From: Stieleria sp. JC731
Lineage (GTDB): Bacteria; Planctomycetota; Planctomycetia; Pirellulales; Pirellulaceae
Reading direction: 5' to 3'
Length of the DNA: 64,000 nucleotides
Assembly (NCBI RefSeq): GCF_020966635.1
Contig: NZ_JAJKFQ010000001.1
Coordinates: 62,001-126,000, forward strand
A program made the position numbers and the translations under genes. Shown in pieces: positions 1 to 10,500 of this stretch. A model generated the notes under the pieces. That model searched no databases, was not told the origin of the DNA, and saw only the letters and a list, made by a program, of their open reading frames with translations. Numbering within the stretch: position 1 is the first letter of the stretch; each line of letters starts with the position of its first letter.

Positions 1-99
1 GTTCCCAGAAACGACGGTGGCTGGTGCGGTCGAATCGCCACAGTCGTTCATCAATTTGATCGAACGCAATCTTCGATAGTCAAGCAAAGCTGCGACTGG

Positions 100-133
100 C
101 AAGCAGGTTCGGTACAGACACCAAACCTGCTTG
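100..133 (-). other. Perfect 10-bp stem-loop downstream of the RND exporter gene
   Basis: CAAGCAGGTT and AACCTGCTTG form a perfect 10-bp stem around a 14-nt loop, 11 nt beyond the stop codon of the minus-strand exporter gene. There is no T-run after it on the minus strand, so it does not meet the usual intrinsic terminator definition. It may protect the 3' end of the transcript or assist termination. Confidence 0.4.
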
Positions 134-144
134 CACTTCTGCGA

Positions 145-2475
145 TCAGTTCACTGCAGGCTGTTCAGCCTCAATCGCTTTGCTCCTGCCAAACCAAGCCA
201 ACAGCGGTGGCAACAATAGCAAGTCACCAAATAGGGCCGATCCGATGGTCAAGCAGGTGATGACGGCGAAGATCCTCTGTTCCCGCATCCCGCTAATCAA
301 GACGGACGAGATACCCAGAACCAGGATGACGGTCGTCATGATCAGCGCGCTACCGGTACTGACAAAGGCCGAGCGGATCGCATCCCGCTGATTCATTTGT
401 TGGGCATCTTCCCGGTATCGGGATAGGAAATGGATCGTATCGTCGACAGCGATCCCAAGGCAAACCGTAAACGCACAAACGGCGGCAATCTCTAGCGACT
501 GACCCATCCAGTAGAAGCAGGCCCCGGTGAAGGCCAGTGGGAACGTATTCGGCACGATCGCAATTAAACCAAGCCTGATCGACCGGAACGCGATCGTTAG
601 CACCACGAAGATGATGATCGAGGCGCTACCCAGGCTGTAAACCAGATCCAAAACGACTTGATACAGATTCTTCCAACGGTTGATGGGTCTGCCGCTTAAC
701 CGCAGATCAAAAGCTTGGTGTTCGGCTGCGATCGCGTCCAGTCCTTCGTCGATGCGTTTGAATACAGGTGCGTATGCGGCAATCCCGACATCTCGAATTT
801 TGAATCTGACAACGGCAGAACGGTCATCAGGTTTGTAGAAAGCGTGTTTCAGTGGTGGCGGCAGCAGTTCGGCGATCGAAAGACGAGCGCTCGCGTCAGG
901 ATCCCCTGGCAATACGTCGATGAATCGCTGAAGTGATACCGGACTTCCGATCAGCTCTTCGCGATCGAGCAATTGCTGTGCTTGAGCGATCACCTCGCGA
1001 ATCTCATCGGAACCGTCTTTAACATCGTTGTTCCATTGGATCTGCACCGTTGCCGGTTCCGTACCGCCCATCGCTTCGTCCAGCGTTGCCATCGCAACAA
1101 GTGCGGGCGCGTCGTTAGGAAGCAGCATTGCGACGCGTTGGTCCGGATTCATTTGCAGGCTGATTAACAGCAATGCGATTGTACTGCCGATCGCGATACT
1201 GCCCATCATTCGGTAGTGACGCATAGACCATTCGATCACGGGGCCGATCTTCGCCAAATTGCGATCGATCACGTTTTCTTTGGAAGTCAGTTGAACTCTG
1301 TTACCCAGACGCGATGCACACGCGAAAGGGATGATGATCATGACGGCCAAGAACGACAGACAAACACCGACGACGCAACTGAGTCCAAATTCTTGAACGA
1401 CTTCGTTTTGTGCGAGCGCTAGCGAACCAAGTCCGATCGCGGTGGTCAGCGATGTTAAGAAGCAAGCCATTCCGACTCGTTCAATTCCACGTTTGGCCGC
1501 ATCACGCGGCGAGAGTCCTTGATTGCGAAGACGCCGGATATCGAGGAACAGGTGGATGCTGTCGGTGAAGCCTACCATGCCGATCAAAACCGGCGTTACG
1601 ATTTCGTTGAAAGGATTGTCTTGCAGATCCAGTAGCGGCAGCGAACCCAGCGCCCAGTAGACGCCGATGATCGGCGGTGCGGCAACGATCACGACGCTTG
1701 CGAAGCCACGGAACAAAATGATCGCCATCAACGTGACCATCCCCAGAGCGATCCAAACAAATCGTTTTTGGTTCTGGTCACGGGCCTCCAGAATAGCCAT
1801 TGTCGTCGGGACACGCCCAGCGACTTGGATTTGTAGTCCCAAGTCAGGATAGTTTGCCGCGGTATCCACAGCGGTCTGTTGGATCTTGTCGATCGCGGTA
1901 TTGTCGTCTTCGACAAATAGCCAATCTAACTTCATCAACAATAGCAACGTCTTGCCGTCTTCGGAAAGCAGCTGCCCGGCGATCAGTGGATGGTTCAGTG
2001 CACGCGATCGGGCGCGATCGAACTGGTGTTTCGATGACGAGGGCTTGGGGATCACCGCGTCCCGAAGCGCGAATAGGTTGATCGGTGGTGTGTCGTCCAT
2101 CCAGAAAAGGCTTGAAACGACGTCGAGCGAACGGAGCCGATCGACCATCGCCAAGATCGCTTCGCTGCCTTTGGGAGTGAAGAAGTCGTCACATTGCACG
2201 ATCAATGCGACATCATTGTCATTGATCTGCAGTTGTCCGCCGCGAACCCCACCGGAAGAACGACCGCTATCATCCTTCGATGACGAATCTTGCTCGTCGA
2301 TCGGCACGTTCGGCGATGATGAATCGGCATCCTGGGCCCGGCTGAACAACTCGGTGATTAACTGAGGATCGCGTCGACCGACAGTGGCGATAGCCGTCAT
2401 CGACAGCAGGAATAGAAACACCAACACTGGGTGGTCCACCGCTGCTGAGAAACAACGAGTCAGAATGCGTGTCAT
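145..2475 (-). CDS. RND/MMPL family exporter
   Basis: Inner-membrane RND-superfamily transporter of about 776 residues, expected to export a hydrophobic or lipid-like substrate using the proton gradient. One N-terminal membrane helix (about residues 12-33) is followed by a Ser/Asp-rich periplasmic linker (about 47-78), a periplasmic loop, a membrane block with a GFTDSIHLFLDI motif, a second loop, and a second block with GIAVDDTIHFLSRY, the paired arrangement of MMPL/SSD exporters. An upstream TTG is in frame, but ATG at 2475 shares one base with the TGA of the preceding gene, which points to translational coupling. The neighbour is a secreted cytochrome/copper oxygenase. No membrane-fusion or outer-membrane partner is next to it, so the substrate is unknown. 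Confidence 0.85.
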   Translation of the reverse strand: MTRILTRCFSAAVDHPVLVFLFLLSMTAIATVGRRDPQLITELFSRAQDADSSSPNVPIDEQDSSSKDDSGRSSGGVRGGQLQINDNDVALIVQCDDFFTPKGSEAILAMVDRLRSLDVVSSLFWMDDTPPINLFALRDAVIPKPSSSKHQFDRARSRALNHPLIAGQLLSEDGKTLLLLMKLDWLFVEDDNTAIDKIQQTAVDTAANYPDLGLQIQVAGRVPTTMAILEARDQNQKRFVWIALGMVTLMAIILFRGFASVVIVAAPPIIGVYWALGSLPLLDLQDNPFNEIVTPVLIGMVGFTDSIHLFLDIRRLRNQGLSPRDAAKRGIERVGMACFLTSLTTAIGLGSLALAQNEVVQEFGLSCVVGVCLSFLAVMIIIPFACASRLGNRVQLTSKENVIDRNLAKIGPVIEWSMRHYRMMGSIAIGSTIALLLISLQMNPDQRVAMLLPNDAPALVAMATLDEAMGGTEPATVQIQWNNDVKDGSDEIREVIAQAQQLLDREELIGSPVSLQRFIDVLPGDPDASARLSIAELLPPPLKHAFYKPDDRSAVVRFKIRDVGIAAYAPVFKRIDEGLDAIAAEHQAFDLRLSGRPINRWKNLYQVVLDLVYSLGSASIIIFVVLTIAFRSIRLGLIAIVPNTFPLAFTGACFYWMGQSLEIAAVCAFTVCLGIAVDDTIHFLSRYREDAQQMNQRDAIRSAFVSTGSALIMTTVILVLGISSVLISGMREQRIFAVITCLTIGSALFGDLLLLPPLLAWFGRSKAIEAEQPAVN

Positions 2476-4559
2476 CAATTCGTTTGATTTTTAAGTCGTC
2501 GTAGGTGTAGTTGTTCGATCTCTTCCAATTCGATCGTTCCGTTCCCGTTTCGGTCGAGCTGGTCCATTCCGAAATGAGCAACTGATCGTGGCAGTTCATC
2601 ACGATTGAGTTTGCCGTCCTGGTTCTTGTCCCAACGAGTGATGTATTTCTCGGCAAGCTGTTGAGCTTTTTGTTTGTCTTGGGAACTCAGTGCGGATGAT
2701 TGATCGGTGCGTTTGACTGCCTGTTGACGCAACCGGTCTGTCACGTTTCGCGGGATCGCCACTTCGAAAAATCCGATTGCCATTTCTTCATCTGTTTGGT
2801 CGCCCCAGTAGATTGGCGCACTCGGATCAGGATTGGCAGGATTGTTGGCGGAGTTATCGAATTGTGCTTCGAACCAAATTTTATCGACCGTGTTCAACGG
2901 CAGAGGCTCTGCAAAGGCATAGACATGTTGCCAATTGAAGTCATAGTTCGGAACCGATAGCAGCGTTTCTGGTGTGGCTTCGTTGCCAGATGAATCCGCA
3001 TGATTTGCAAACACACGAAAGCTTTTGCCACGGAGGTGCATGTGCGGTGCTACGGCAAGCAATTCGCCGACATTGGGCAATTGTCGGATCGACGCGGTGA
3101 CCGGGTAGTCATCGGCATGTGGTGGAATTTCGAACTCGCTATTAATCGCCGTCAGTGTGATGATCTCCCGATCGATTTCCTCTTTCTTTCCAAGCAATAG
3201 ACCGACTTGCGTTAGATCTTCTTGCGGAGTGCCGGTCGGCGTGTAGTGCATTTGGAAAACGAGTTTCGATCCTGCCGGAATCCGCCGCGCGTATCCCGGC
3301 GGGAACTCCGCACCTCGTTGACCAGGGACGTAGGCACCTAGCCAACCGATACCACGGAAATCAGCATTGTCCGGTGGGCGAATGAAGACGATGCAGTGGT
3401 GAACGACCGATCGGTTTCCGGGGCGAACTTCCGTACCGACGACCCACGTGTCCTCTTTGAATCCTGGGTCAACGACGTAGTACTGGTAGTCCACGGATTC
3501 GTCTGCCGGGACCAGGAACGGTTGCTTCGCCATCGGAACCACGACGTCGGGTTCGCGAGAGAACTGCCATTCGTTCCCATCTTTGGTGACCGCCAGTGGT
3601 TGGTTGATGGATTTCTTTGGCAGGTCATCGACGTTGCCAAATGGCATCCCTCCGTTAACCCATTCTTTGATCGTTTGCTTTTCCTTTTCGGGCATGTGCC
3701 GAGCGTTCAAAAACTTTCCGAAGTTTGGATCGGCGTGCCATGGCGGCATGCGTTGTTCGTCCATGACCTCAACCATCATTGGGCCCCAGCCGACAACTTC
3801 GGCATAGTCAGTTAGGGCGAATGGAGCGATGTCGCCTTCGCGGTGACATTCGTTGCATTGGCGATCAAGAATTGGAGCGATGTCGCGTGCGTAAGTTAAG
3901 TCCGTCGTGACCGGTTCATCGCTGGCATAGCCGATCAGACAACCGACCGAATTCGTCATCGGAACCGAGACGTCTTTGCCACCGAGCACTTCGTTGATCG
4001 CTTCGGCCAAATCATCACGATTCGCTTTCGTTCGGGAGACACCGGGTTCGTATTCATCGTCGACGCGACCTTGGTAGCGAATCGCCAAGTTTTGGTCGAC
4101 AACGACGACTTCCGATGTGCGTTTCGCACCGACGCTTTTTCCGACTTCTCCGCCAAAGTCTTTGACCAAGGTGAATCCGATCTGCTGCTCGTCGGCAAAG
4201 CGTTTCAGGTCATCAAGCGAGTCCTGTGCCGTGCTGCAGACTCCGATCAAACGTACGGCATTCGCTTGGTCAGCTGTGGTGCTGTTGATCGCTTGAACCG
4301 TTTTCTGAACACGGCTGGCATAGATCTTTACCAAAGGACACTCGGTGCCAACGAAAAACAAAACCGTGACTGGCGAGGCTGAATCTTTCGACAGGTTAAC
4401 TTTGGTCCCGTCGATACTGGGTAGATCAAACGCCGGTAACGTCCGGGCATCCGCACCCAGCAATTCTTGATGAGTTGCGACGGCGGCCAAGAAGCATACA
4501 CAGGCCAATAGTCGTTGGCTGAGAAACGTCAGCTGCTTGATCCGGTTTCGATAAGGCAT
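2475..4559 (-). CDS. Redoxin - cytochrome c - copper type II monooxygenase - EF-hand fusion protein
   Basis: Secreted redox enzyme of 694 residues. Order: signal peptide (1-35, ending near LLGADA), thioredoxin-fold redoxin (about 37-200) with a single peroxidatic-type Cys in VGTECPL, one c-type haem motif CNECH, a copper type II ascorbate-dependent monooxygenase-like region with VVHHCIVF, QMHYTPTG and HMHLRG copper ligands, and two EF-hand loops (DKNQDGKLNRDEL, DRNGNGTIELEEI) near the C-terminus. The open frame runs on to 4862, but the extra 101 residues are low-complexity and precede the signal peptide, so ATG at 4559 is chosen. The domain set is familiar from planctomycete genomes; the substrate is not known. 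It overlaps the RND gene by one base and is probably co-transcribed with it. Confidence 0.88.
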   Translation of the reverse strand: MPYRNRIKQLTFLSQRLLACVCFLAAVATHQELLGADARTLPAFDLPSIDGTKVNLSKDSASPVTVLFFVGTECPLVKIYASRVQKTVQAINSTTADQANAVRLIGVCSTAQDSLDDLKRFADEQQIGFTLVKDFGGEVGKSVGAKRTSEVVVVDQNLAIRYQGRVDDEYEPGVSRTKANRDDLAEAINEVLGGKDVSVPMTNSVGCLIGYASDEPVTTDLTYARDIAPILDRQCNECHREGDIAPFALTDYAEVVGWGPMMVEVMDEQRMPPWHADPNFGKFLNARHMPEKEKQTIKEWVNGGMPFGNVDDLPKKSINQPLAVTKDGNEWQFSREPDVVVPMAKQPFLVPADESVDYQYYVVDPGFKEDTWVVGTEVRPGNRSVVHHCIVFIRPPDNADFRGIGWLGAYVPGQRGAEFPPGYARRIPAGSKLVFQMHYTPTGTPQEDLTQVGLLLGKKEEIDREIITLTAINSEFEIPPHADDYPVTASIRQLPNVGELLAVAPHMHLRGKSFRVFANHADSSGNEATPETLLSVPNYDFNWQHVYAFAEPLPLNTVDKIWFEAQFDNSANNPANPDPSAPIYWGDQTDEEMAIGFFEVAIPRNVTDRLRQQAVKRTDQSSALSSQDKQKAQQLAEKYITRWDKNQDGKLNRDELPRSVAHFGMDQLDRNGNGTIELEEIEQLHLRRLKNQTN

Positions 4560-4860
4560 TCTGGCGACCGATGCAAAGAAGTGCGTTGACGGTAGACGAC
4601 GGCATGATGTCCACTGAATTTTCCGCCCTTGATGGCACCAATGCAAGGGCGACGTCTTGCCACAGAAAACGCTTCTCAGCAGAGTGCGATATTTTCCGTT
4701 CTGGGGGGGCTTGATGCATGGCATTTCACCGGAGTTAGAAAATGTCATGCTTATCGCAGTGATTCGTAGCCTCAATGATAACGTGATGACTACATTGCGA
4801 AGGTCATTCCCCTGCAAAGGCGAGTGACCGAATTGATTTGCTTCCATTAAGACAAGATTC
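4560..4860. other. Divergent intergenic region
   Basis: About 300 bases between the divergent redoxin-fusion gene and the secreted protein at 4861. It should contain both promoters. The minus-strand frame of the fusion gene stays open here, but its translation has no domain and lies before the signal peptide. No convincing promoter, operator or RNA was recognised. Confidence 0.4.
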
Positions 4861-6252
4861 ATGATCAGACATATTTGCGGCCGTCCGACACTCGCGTTCT
4901 TGACGCTATCACTGGCTTGTTTAATTGCTCCACAAGGTGCACTGGCGATTGAGCCTTGTCGGATTCGAGTCGTGGATGCCCAAGACGGTTGGCCTGTTCC
5001 GTTGGTCGAATTGCGAACAACGCATCATGTTCGTTTCGTCACCGACAATGCGGGAGTCGTCGCATTTGATCTTCCCGAATTGATGGACACCCAGATTTGG
5101 TTGACGGTCCAGGGGCACGGCTACAACGTACCCAAAGACGGTTTCGGTTATCGCGGCGTCCGTGTGACTCCGACTGAGGGCGGCGAGATCACGATCAAAG
5201 TCAATCGCGAATTGCCCGCGCGTCGATTGGGGCGAATCACCGGTGGCGGACTATTTGCAGAAAGCCAAAAACTGGGTGAGCACCTCGATTGGAAGGAACA
5301 ACGCATCTTGGGCTGCGACAGCGTTCAAAATGCGATTTATCAAGGCAAAACCTATTGGGCCTGGGGTGACACAACGTTGGCCAGTTATCCGCTGGGACGT
5401 TTCAATACGATTGGTGCATCATCGGTGATTCAACCGCTCGATGATTTTCAACCGCCAATCAAGCTTCGCTACGATTACTTTACCGACGACGATGGGGTCC
5501 CACGCAATGTCGCCCCCATGCCAGGCAAAGGGCCAACGTGGTTGATGGGCTACGCCAGTTTGCCTGATGCGGCAGGCAAGGAACATCTTGTCGCGACCTA
5601 TTCAAAGATTGAACCGCCGCTTGCGGAATATGAGGTCGGTTTGTGTGTCTGGAATGATGCCACGAACTACTTTGAACAGGCAAAAGTCATTTGGGAAAAG
5701 TCCCGCGATCAATCACGTCCCCGCCCGACACCGCAAGGACATGCGGTGATATGGAAAGATGACAACGCAAAGCAATGGGCGTTGTTCGGTGATCCACTTC
5801 CCACATTACGATGCGAAGCAACGTTTGAATCGTGGTCAGATCCAAGTACCTGGGAGTTGCTCGAACCCCAGCATTCGATTCCTGCAAAGAACTCTGGTGA
5901 ATCGATTCGTCCCCATCGTGGCGCGATCGCTTGGAATGCCTATCGCAAAAAATGGGTGACAGTATTCACGCAGTTTGGTGGCGACATGTCGCATCTTGGC
6001 GAGCTTTGGTATGCCGAAGCAGATTCGCCGATGGGGCCGTGGGGTGACGCGATTAAAGTTGTCACGCACGACAAGTACACTTTTTACAACCCGCAGTTGC
6101 ATCCCGAATTCACGGAGAACGGTTCACCAATCTTGCTTTTCCAAGCGACCTACACCTACACCTTTTCAAGTACCAGCGATCCGACCCCTCGGCACGATTA
6201 CAACCAAGTGCTCTATCGATTGGACCTGGATCAGTTGGTCGAGAAAGAATAG
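4861..6252 (+). CDS. Secreted protein with predicted beta-propeller-like body, function unknown
   Basis: 463 residues with a clear signal peptide (cleavage near PQGALA-IE, residue 29). Residues 30-125 look like a carboxypeptidase-regulatory or transthyretin-like beta sandwich (CRIRVVDAQDGWPVP, then VTDNAGVVAF). The remainder has repeated W/Y-rich strands and turns (YWAWGDTT, KDDNAKQWALFGD, GELWYAEADSP, FYNPQLHPEF), typical of the five-bladed propeller seen in glycoside-hydrolase-like and DUF4185-like proteins. No catalytic residues can be assigned from sequence alone. ATG at 4861 directly follows a region divergent to the redoxin gene. It may bind or cleave polysaccharide; this is a fold-level guess. 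Confidence 0.6.
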   Translation: MIRHICGRPTLAFLTLSLACLIAPQGALAIEPCRIRVVDAQDGWPVPLVELRTTHHVRFVTDNAGVVAFDLPELMDTQIWLTVQGHGYNVPKDGFGYRGVRVTPTEGGEITIKVNRELPARRLGRITGGGLFAESQKLGEHLDWKEQRILGCDSVQNAIYQGKTYWAWGDTTLASYPLGRFNTIGASSVIQPLDDFQPPIKLRYDYFTDDDGVPRNVAPMPGKGPTWLMGYASLPDAAGKEHLVATYSKIEPPLAEYEVGLCVWNDATNYFEQAKVIWEKSRDQSRPRPTPQGHAVIWKDDNAKQWALFGDPLPTLRCEATFESWSDPSTWELLEPQHSIPAKNSGESIRPHRGAIAWNAYRKKWVTVFTQFGGDMSHLGELWYAEADSPMGPWGDAIKVVTHDKYTFYNPQLHPEFTENGSPILLFQATYTYTFSSTSDPTPRHDYNQVLYRLDLDQLVEKE

Positions 6253-6629
6253 GTGATCCGGAAAACAGATTCTGATCGCGTCAATCGTCCTTCCTTTCGC
6301 GAACTTTTGCACATCGCACATTCGGGGGACCACAATGCGGTCATACCGGTCTGTCCGCAATTGTGGGTACATCTTTGCCTTCGCGGATGTTTTTAAGGTA
6401 GGCTTTCAGACGCTTTTGCTTTTACAGGCGAGCGCTTTCGCATCGTCGTGCGAGATGCTCGCCTCGCTTGTCGTGATTCCTGCTCATCAATTTGCTGCGA
6501 CGCATGGCTACCGTCTTCGACACTATGAAGCTCGGAATTTGGTGCGATCGGACGCTTTGGCGAAATTGCGATCGGCTGGTTTAGCAGCTGGCGAATGACA
6601 CGTTCACTTGACTTATCTGACGGTTATCC
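6253..6629. other. Intergenic region, nothing recognised
   Basis: 377 bases between two secreted-protein genes. An open frame of 87 codons (6335-6598) is present, but its product has no domain, its composition is poor in normal coding signals, and no ribosome binding site precedes it. No hairpin with T-run, tRNA or REP copy was seen. Confidence 0.4.
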
Positions 6630-7391
6630 ATGATGGACATGCTATCGATTCAACTTCGAACCAAGCGGCTTTGGTTTTGCGTCTTCGCGGGTTTAGGGTT
6701 ATTGGTCAGTCTGCCAACAAACGTCATGGCTCAGGGGGCTTCAGGTCGTCGAAATCAGCGACAGCAAGAACAAGCTCAACGCAATTATCAGCTGCAAATG
6801 CAAAAGGCTGCTGAAAATCAGGCTCAGTTGCCAAGCGATCCACAGCTTCTAAGCTTGCACCGCGACTTCATTGTCAAAGCCGAAAAGCTTGCCGTCGAGT
6901 ACGAACGTAAAAAGCAGTTCGACAAAGCTCGTGAAGTTCTTGAAGCGATGGTTCGCTTGGTTCCCAAGCATGCCGAAGCCGAAGCGGGGCTGCAACGGAT
7001 TCGTCAAATGCAGACGATGGCCGATCGCAAGGTCATCGATGTCGATGCGAATTCCGGATGGCAGGATACCGGGGTGACGTTGCAAGAAGGCATGCCAGTG
7101 CACATCGAAGTTCGTGGGACATGGAAGGTTGTTTTAGAAACCGACCATCAAGGGATCGATATTCCTGAAAAGCTGCGACCGAGAGACTCTCGCATCAAGC
7201 TGGGCACATTGATCGGAGTCGTTGCCACTTCACCATCTGACTTGGAAACGGCAAAAGCATTTCCGATTCAACCGGGCAAGGACTTCGTCAATAAACAGAC
7301 CGGTCGATTGTATCTGCGGATGTTCGATATCGATCCAGCAGATAACGAAGGAAAGATCTTCGTCGGGATCCAAAGCACCTTCGCAAATTAG
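6630..7391 (+). CDS. Secreted protein with helical N-half and PA-IL-like C-terminal domain
   Basis: 253 residues. Three in-frame ATGs (6630, 6633, 6639) precede a signal peptide ending near NVMAQG (about residue 36). Residues 40-125 are Gln-, Ala- and Arg-rich helices that resemble one or two TPR units (DFIVKAEKLAVEYERKKQFDKAREVLE). Residues 130-253 match the pattern of the PA-IL-like carbohydrate-binding fold: WQDTGVTLQEG, then VRGTWK, LGTLIGV, FPIQPG, GRLYLRMFDIDPADNEG, as in many planctomycete extracellular proteins. The fold assignment rests on these spaced motifs only. It may attach cells or proteins to glycans or be a periplasmic adaptor. It lies just ahead of a very large secreted protein. 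Confidence 0.6.
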   Translation: MMDMLSIQLRTKRLWFCVFAGLGLLVSLPTNVMAQGASGRRNQRQQEQAQRNYQLQMQKAAENQAQLPSDPQLLSLHRDFIVKAEKLAVEYERKKQFDKAREVLEAMVRLVPKHAEAEAGLQRIRQMQTMADRKVIDVDANSGWQDTGVTLQEGMPVHIEVRGTWKVVLETDHQGIDIPEKLRPRDSRIKLGTLIGVVATSPSDLETAKAFPIQPGKDFVNKQTGRLYLRMFDIDPADNEGKIFVGIQSTFAN

Positions 7392-7564
7392 TGAAACTAG
7401 CTGGGCTGGTTGGGCTAACCGGGCTGGCTGAAACCGATTCATTCGGCACGACTCTTTTTTTGACTTTCGGCGCGACTCATGGTCTGATTTGGGCTCGAAC
7501 AGGGATTGGCAAATGCCGATCGCCGATTCGACTTTTTTCCCAAATCTCTCAAGGGTAAGCGACG

Positions 7565-10500
7565 ATGTCCACCTCGTCTGCCTTCTTTCGCGGCCGCACA
7601 CTCCGTTCGGCTCTCTGTGCCATTTTGGTCCAATGGACTACCGTTCCGTTGTTGGCCACAGCGGATGATTACGAACCATCGATTACAGAAATCAAACACG
7701 GACCGATTGGCGACGGAACACGCCATGTCTATGTCGGTTCGATGGACTTGCCTGCGGACGGGATTTGGCGAATCAACACGGACGGTGATCAACGAAGCGA
7801 GCGAGTGCGCGAAATCTATCTCGTGCCCACGAATCCCATGCGGGTTCAGCAAATTGGCAAACGCATGTACGAAGCGATCGAAGATCGAGTGATCGCAAAC
7901 ATGAGATGGCAGATTCGGCAGGGGCATGGACCTGCACAAGAATACGCCTTGGAACACAAAAACATCGGTCCTGCGTCACTGAAGGAGCTTTCGAAGTATT
8001 ACGACGAGAAGCATAGGTATCCTTTGAATTGGAATCGAATTTCCTATGCGATATCGGAGCTTGAAGATGTTATCCAGGCGGACAAACTTGAGGGCCCGTT
8101 TGTTCATTTGGTGCCCCGTGCGAAGTTTCGATTCGCCGAACGAAAGAAAATCGGTGAAGGGGAAAACGAAAGGTTTGCCCCACGAGAAGTTCCCAAGGAT
8201 CAGAGAGAAATACTGGCGTTTCAATTACGCCCTTTGATCGATGATGGAAAACATTGGGTCCTCTATACCGATGGGGCCTGCGAGCGGGTCGAGATCGATT
8301 CAACGCTCATTAAAGAACAAAAGGTGTCCATCCGGCCGGTGCTATCGAAAACCGAAATCGATGGGGCATTCGAGGCTGAAAAGGCTTCTTACACGATCAC
8401 GGCGATCGCAGAACAGACGCTTTCCGGGGTCGAGGAGCTTTCGCTAAGCAACCCGGTTACTGGGCAGCAGCTTCGACTGGACTGGAATTTGGATGATGCG
8501 AAGGCGATTGATAACGTCGCTTTAAAGTCAATCGTTTCCGATGCACGGCGGTACGGTTGGAGGCCCTACGTGGCGGCACGGAGCGGAGGTGTGTTGGATG
8601 TCTGGAACCAAAAAACGGTCTTTGAGCCAAGTGACGATCGTCGACGTGATCTGACGATGTTTTCGATCCTTGGTGGTCGTGCCGCAATTGAGGAAACACT
8701 GCAATTGCAGAATTTGGTCACCACGGATTCCGAAGACGAAGCATCCGTCGATCTCTCGACGATCGAAGGCGTCAAAGTCGAATCTCATCCCTTCAAGTCA
8801 ATGTTGGGTGACAGCGAAGGTGGTCATCTAGAGATGGCGAACCATGTTCCACACGATCGCTTTTTTATCTACGTCGGAAAACCAGAGTCGATCCCGGCGA
8901 TGTTTGACAGCGGCGCCCCATTTATCGCAAGCATCGGAACGGCTTTGTCGGGCAACTGCTTGCAATACAACTTGGAAAACCGCTATCTAGCTCGATTAGG
9001 CTTGAATCGTGAATGGGTTGATCAGGTGCTGGCATCCGGCCTGACTAGCGAGATGTCGATTTACACGCCTGATCTATTCTTTATCGATGGCACCGATGTG
9101 ACGGTGATCGCACGATTGCGACAACCAAAGTTGTTGCAACAGATGCTGTCGATGTTGGGTGGGGATAGCTTAGGCAAACACGTCACGGCAGATCGTGGTG
9201 TGATGGAGATTCCGGGATCTGGCGATCGCTCAGCCTATGTAGCGCTGCGTGACGACTTGCTTTACCTGAGTACCAATCGCCACGAGATCGAACTTTCGTT
9301 GAAATTGCGTGAGCAGAATGGCGAAGGAAGCTTGGGGGCGAGCGACGAATTCAGATATATGCTCGAACAGTTGTCAGTCAACGAAGAGACTCGGCTGTAT
9401 GCATATTTTTCGGACCCGTTTGTCCGGCGATTGGTCGGACCAGAAGTCAAAATCGGACAGCACCGGCGCATGCTCGCGAAAGCACAGATGGAAGCAACCG
9501 CCGCGATGGCCCTGAAAGCAAAGCTGAACGGGGCAGGGCAAGATATTTCCGTCGCCCAACTTGCCAGTCAGGGTTATGTGCCGCGTCAATGGGACCACAA
9601 CGGTTTATCGATTCAGCCCAACGGTTTCGTCCGTTCGGAACGATACGGAGCATTGCCCAACATGCGCACGTTGCCTGAGACGCCGATCGAAAAGGTGACA
9701 CCTGCAGAAGCCGAAGCGTACGAACGTTATCGCGAGAACTACTCGCTTTACTGGCGACAGTTCTTCGATCCGATCGCAATCCGATTGAACGACGTCGGTC
9801 GTGGTGAATTAGAACTTTCCACGTTCATCCTGCCCTTGGTTGATAACTCAATCTACAACGGGCTTCGTAGCGTGTTACAAGACCAAGGCGATCAACAGGA
9901 GCTTCGCATCCCGGTTGTCCAGCCGACGCCGGTCTTACAGTTTTCAGTCAATTTACGTGACATCGCATGGCAACAGATTGCCGGGAATTTCTCTGATTTC
10001 TTTTCGCAGTATTCGGGAGTGAGTTCCGCGATCCTGGATGACTTTGGACCGAGTGCTCATGTGGCGGTCTTTGATGCCGATCCGGTGATCGCACTCGGAA
10101 GCGGTGACGTGTTTGGTGCTTTCGGTGGGACATCATTCCGCGGCCGATCAACCATGATGGTCACCGCTCCGGTGTTTATTTCGATGCTGACAAGGCCTTG
10201 CAGCATCATGGTCGAAACACAATCTCCTGAGCGAACGGCTCGCTACCTTCGACAAGCGGCGATCGCACATTCCGAAGCCAACCCGAGAGTTGGCTGGGCT
10301 GTGACATCGTTTTACCAAGAAGGTGATCAGGATCGCTGGGTTTGGACGATGGACATCATGGGAGTTGTCAAGCTGCGATACGGGGTTGAAGTCGTCGACA
10401 AATACTTGGTGATCCGGAACATTCCGTGGTCTAGCAACGATCGTGTCGTGAACACCGAAGTCGCTGGCTTGAATGCTGCCCAATTGGAGGTCAATCCTGC

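Noticed and set aside
100-133. Intrinsic terminator of the RND exporter gene
   Set aside because: The stem is perfect, but there is no T-run on the minus strand; kept as a stem-loop only.
145-2365. Plus-strand frames inside the RND gene (131-391, 1886-2365 and others)
   Set aside because: They are antisense shadows of the exporter gene and carry no domain.
4560-4862. N-terminal 101 residues of the redoxin fusion protein
   Set aside because: They precede the signal peptide, contain no domain, and nearly meet the divergent gene at 4861.
6335-6598. 87-codon open frame between two secreted-protein genes
   Set aside because: No domain, no ribosome binding site, and poor codon pattern.
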